In this document: positions 62,309 to 64,000 of the stretch, piece after piece
How positions within the stretch are numbered: position 1 is the stretch's first letter
How the letters are laid out: each line of letters opens with the position of its first letter
From: Chitinophagales bacterium
GTDB lineage: Bacteria > Bacteroidota > Bacteroidia > Chitinophagales > LD1
Assembly: GCA_019638515.1 (NCBI GenBank)
Contig: JAHBTS010000004.1
Span: 124,001 to 188,000, forward strand
Direction: 5' to 3'
DNA length: 64,000 nucleotides
Program-made: the position numbers and the translations under genes
Notes under the pieces: generated by a model
What the model was told of the DNA's origin: nothing
The model's input: only the letters and a program-made list of their open reading frames with translations
Database searches by the model: none

Positions 62309-64000
62309 TTATTTCGCTACTTGAAATTTTTGAATGGTTACATTATCGCGGTAAGTAGTTTTTAGGAAATAAACTCCCGGCAGTAAACTGCGCACATCAA
62401 AATCAACTTTGTTGTAGCCGCGCACCGCTTTAAACGTGGCATCGGCAAGTACGCGCTGCCCCATTTCGTTGCTTATTTCAAATGCAAAATCTGCAGCATC
62501 GGGCATAATAATATCCAAGTAAATTTTACCCGATGCAGGGTTTGGATATAATTTGGTAACCACTGTTTGATTGTCTAAACTGCGGCAATTTCTGTTGTTG
62601 GCAATATTCTTTTCGGCACCATTATTTACGTTAATGGCATCTACACACACATATTGAGTGGTAGAAGTTTTGGTTACATAAAAAGAAGAACTAAAAGTGT
62701 GTGTAAGAATTTCGCCCGGAAACAAATAGCCACTCCAATCATCTAAAATAGTAGTGCCCTTATCTAAGGTTGCCAAGAATTGTGCACTCACAATAGGCTG
62801 TGTACCCACATTGGCATAGCGCGCAATTACCACCGAAGAAAAATTACCGTTGGACAAAGGTGTTTTTTGAATGTTTACATTCAGCAATTCTATATCGGCA
62901 TTGGTTGGTATAACCACTATTTTCTTTGCAACAGAATCGGCACATCCTAATTCGTTTAATGCCGTAAGGCGAATATTGAAAGTGTCGTTAGATAAGTAAG
63001 TTACCGAAGGATCTTTATCGGTAGCACTTTCGCCATTGCCAAAATCCCAAGCATAAGAAGTAGCATTTAAACTTTGGTTGTGTAGCGAAACAGCCAAAGG
63101 AGCTTCGCCAAAGAAAGGTGTGAAAAGAAAATCGGCTTTGGGTAGCGCAATTGTTTTAAATACTTTACTCACCGAATCTACACAACCCTTAGAAGTAGTT
63201 ACTTTCAGGCTTACCGGAATTTTTCCTGTGTCGAGCAGCGAAAAAGTAGGCGCCATAAACTTGGATGTAGCACTGCCAAATTTCCATTCATACTTTACAA
63301 CCGTATCTGCCGAAACAGTGCTTTGCTGCAAGGTAACGGTACTGCCCACACAGCCCGAAGAATCAATAAAATTGGCTACCGGAGCCGGATAAATAATAAC
63401 GGTTTTTCGAGCCGTATCTTTACAGCCAATGGCATTGGTTACTTCTAAAATTACATCAAAAGAATCCGGAGCAAAGAATGTTTTTGTAAACAAAGTAGAA
63501 TCGGTAATTACACCCGGAGTATTGGTAAGTTTCCAAATACGTTTTGTAATAGAAAGCGACCCGGTAGAATCTTTAAACACAGTTGGTTTGCCCACACATT
63601 GGTTATCGAAAACAAAACTTGGGTTAATAGACGGAAACACTTCAATATACGCAAGTGTAGAATCTACACAACCTTTGGCAGAGGTTACTTTCAGTTTCAC
63701 CGGATAAGTACCTACAGAATCAAATTTATGTGTAAAGTTTTTGGTAGCAGCAGTAGAGCCGTCCGGCAAAGTCCACCACCAGTTTTTTATGGTGTCGCCA
63801 ACAGGAATGGTGCTGGCATCGGCAATAAGTGTAGAGGCATTGGCGCATGTAATGTTGTAAGTAATAAGCGGAGTGGGGCGGGCGCCAATGGTTACAGGTT
63901 TTACTTTTCTGGCAAAGCAACCGGAGTCTGTAATGGCAGTGAGCGCAACATTAAAAGTTCCAACCAATGGGAAACGTTTTAAAGGATGTTGGGTATAAAC
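62309..64000 (-). CDS. T9SS-exported PKD-repeat protein, C-terminal part (runs off right edge)
   Basis: The frame is open from the right edge to the stop at 62309, giving about 563 residues; the true start is outside the window. It holds several PKD-like repeats with recurring Cys-Asp-Ser motifs (for example KGCVDSTLAYIEV, LGCADSVAKKIVV) and one clear YAWDFGNGES. A CARDB-like region follows at ~95-210 residues from the end. The last ~80 residues are a type A T9SS C-terminal domain (KLYPNPASGKIYLDI, then LLPGVYFLKTTY). Such proteins are secreted across the outer membrane and often anchored at the surface. Confidence 0.88.
   Translation of the reverse strand, partial: VYTQHPLKRFPLVGTFNVALTAITDSGCFARKVKPVTIGARPTPLITYNITCANASTLIADASTIPVGDTIKNWWWTLPDGSTAATKNFTHKFDSVGTYPVKLKVTSAKGCVDSTLAYIEVFPSINPSFVFDNQCVGKPTVFKDSTGSLSITKRIWKLTNTPGVITDSTLFTKTFFAPDSFDVILEVTNAIGCKDTARKTVIIYPAPVANFIDSSGCVGSTVTLQQSTVSADTVVKYEWKFGSATSKFMAPTFSLLDTGKIPVSLKVTTSKGCVDSVSKVFKTIALPKADFLFTPFFGEAPLAVSLHNQSLNATSYAWDFGNGESATDKDPSVTYLSNDTFNIRLTALNELGCADSVAKKIVVIPTNADIELLNVNIQKTPLSNGNFSSVVIARYANVGTQPIVSAQFLATLDKGTTILDDWSGYLFPGEILTHTFSSSFYVTKTSTTQYVCVDAINVNNGAEKNIANNRNCRSLDNQTVVTKLYPNPASGKIYLDIIMPDAADFAFEISNEMGQRVLADATFKAVRGYNKVDFDVRSLLPGVYFLKTTYRDNVTIQKFQVAK

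Overview
The window comes from a Bacteroidota chromosome, most likely of the Chitinophagales/Sphingobacteriales type. The evidence is a fused lpxC-fabZ gene, gliding-motility lipoprotein GldD, large secreted proteins with PKD and SprB-type repeats (one with a type IX secretion C-terminal domain), the bacillithiol enzyme BshC, a solo atpD-atpC pair, and promoters of the Bacteroidota form TTG-N18-20-TAnnTTTG/TTCG. Base composition is moderately AT-rich. No rRNA, CRISPR array, prophage or transposase was seen. There is one tRNA (Asn-GTT).

Layout. 1-3.9 kb: 5' part of a secreted SprB/PKD protein, then the lipid A genes lpxC/fabZ and lpxD (minus strand). 4.1-11.2 kb: small lipoprotein, homogentisate dioxygenase, tRNA-Asn, a PfkB kinase, an MFS transporter, purE, a PhoD-like phosphatase and a lipid A-type acyltransferase. 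11.2-14.4 kb: minus-strand stress-type operon (DoxX-like protein, ECF-like sigma factor, folE, flavin oxidoreductase) and a separate helical lipoprotein gene; both are preceded by nearly identical 50-bp promoter copies. 14.5-19.2 kb: gpsA, a hypothetical gene, secG, a cation efflux protein, a small Smr protein, an RluA-type synthase and hpt. 19.7-27.8 kb: a phosphodiesterase, gcvP, an intergenic region with two parS-like palindromes, mnmG, an Ig-like lipoprotein and gldD.

28.1-33.7 kb is the most distinctive region: a tightly packed plus-strand gene string consisting of an AraC-type regulator, a DoxX-like membrane protein, a SnoaL-like exported protein, a CPA1 Na+/H+ antiporter, a bestrophin-family channel and an LCIB-family (limiting-CO2-inducible) carbonic anhydrase homologue. 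In green algae, bestrophins and LCIB work together in the CO2-concentrating mechanism, so a bacterial operon with both plus a proton antiporter is a candidate inorganic-carbon or pH module. Two small mobile-looking cassettes sit between its genes without breaking them: a four-helix-bundle (23S intervening-sequence) ORF between imperfect inverted repeats, and a GxxExxY ORF between copies of a short repeat.

33.8-48.1 kb: atpC and atpD, greA, a large sensor kinase, an rRNA pseudouridine synthase, a response regulator, a TlpA-like thiol protein, bshC, small hypothetical genes, murF and a CocE-type peptidase/esterase. 48.3-53.8 kb: a surface-polysaccharide cluster (two GT2 transferases, a GT-C-like membrane protein, a DUF354 protein, wecB). 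53.8-64 kb: two distantly similar 460-residue helical-repeat proteins flanking a LysM lytic transglycosylase and citrate synthase, then a lipoprotein, an ethanolamine-permease-like transporter and the 3' part of a T9SS-exported PKD protein.
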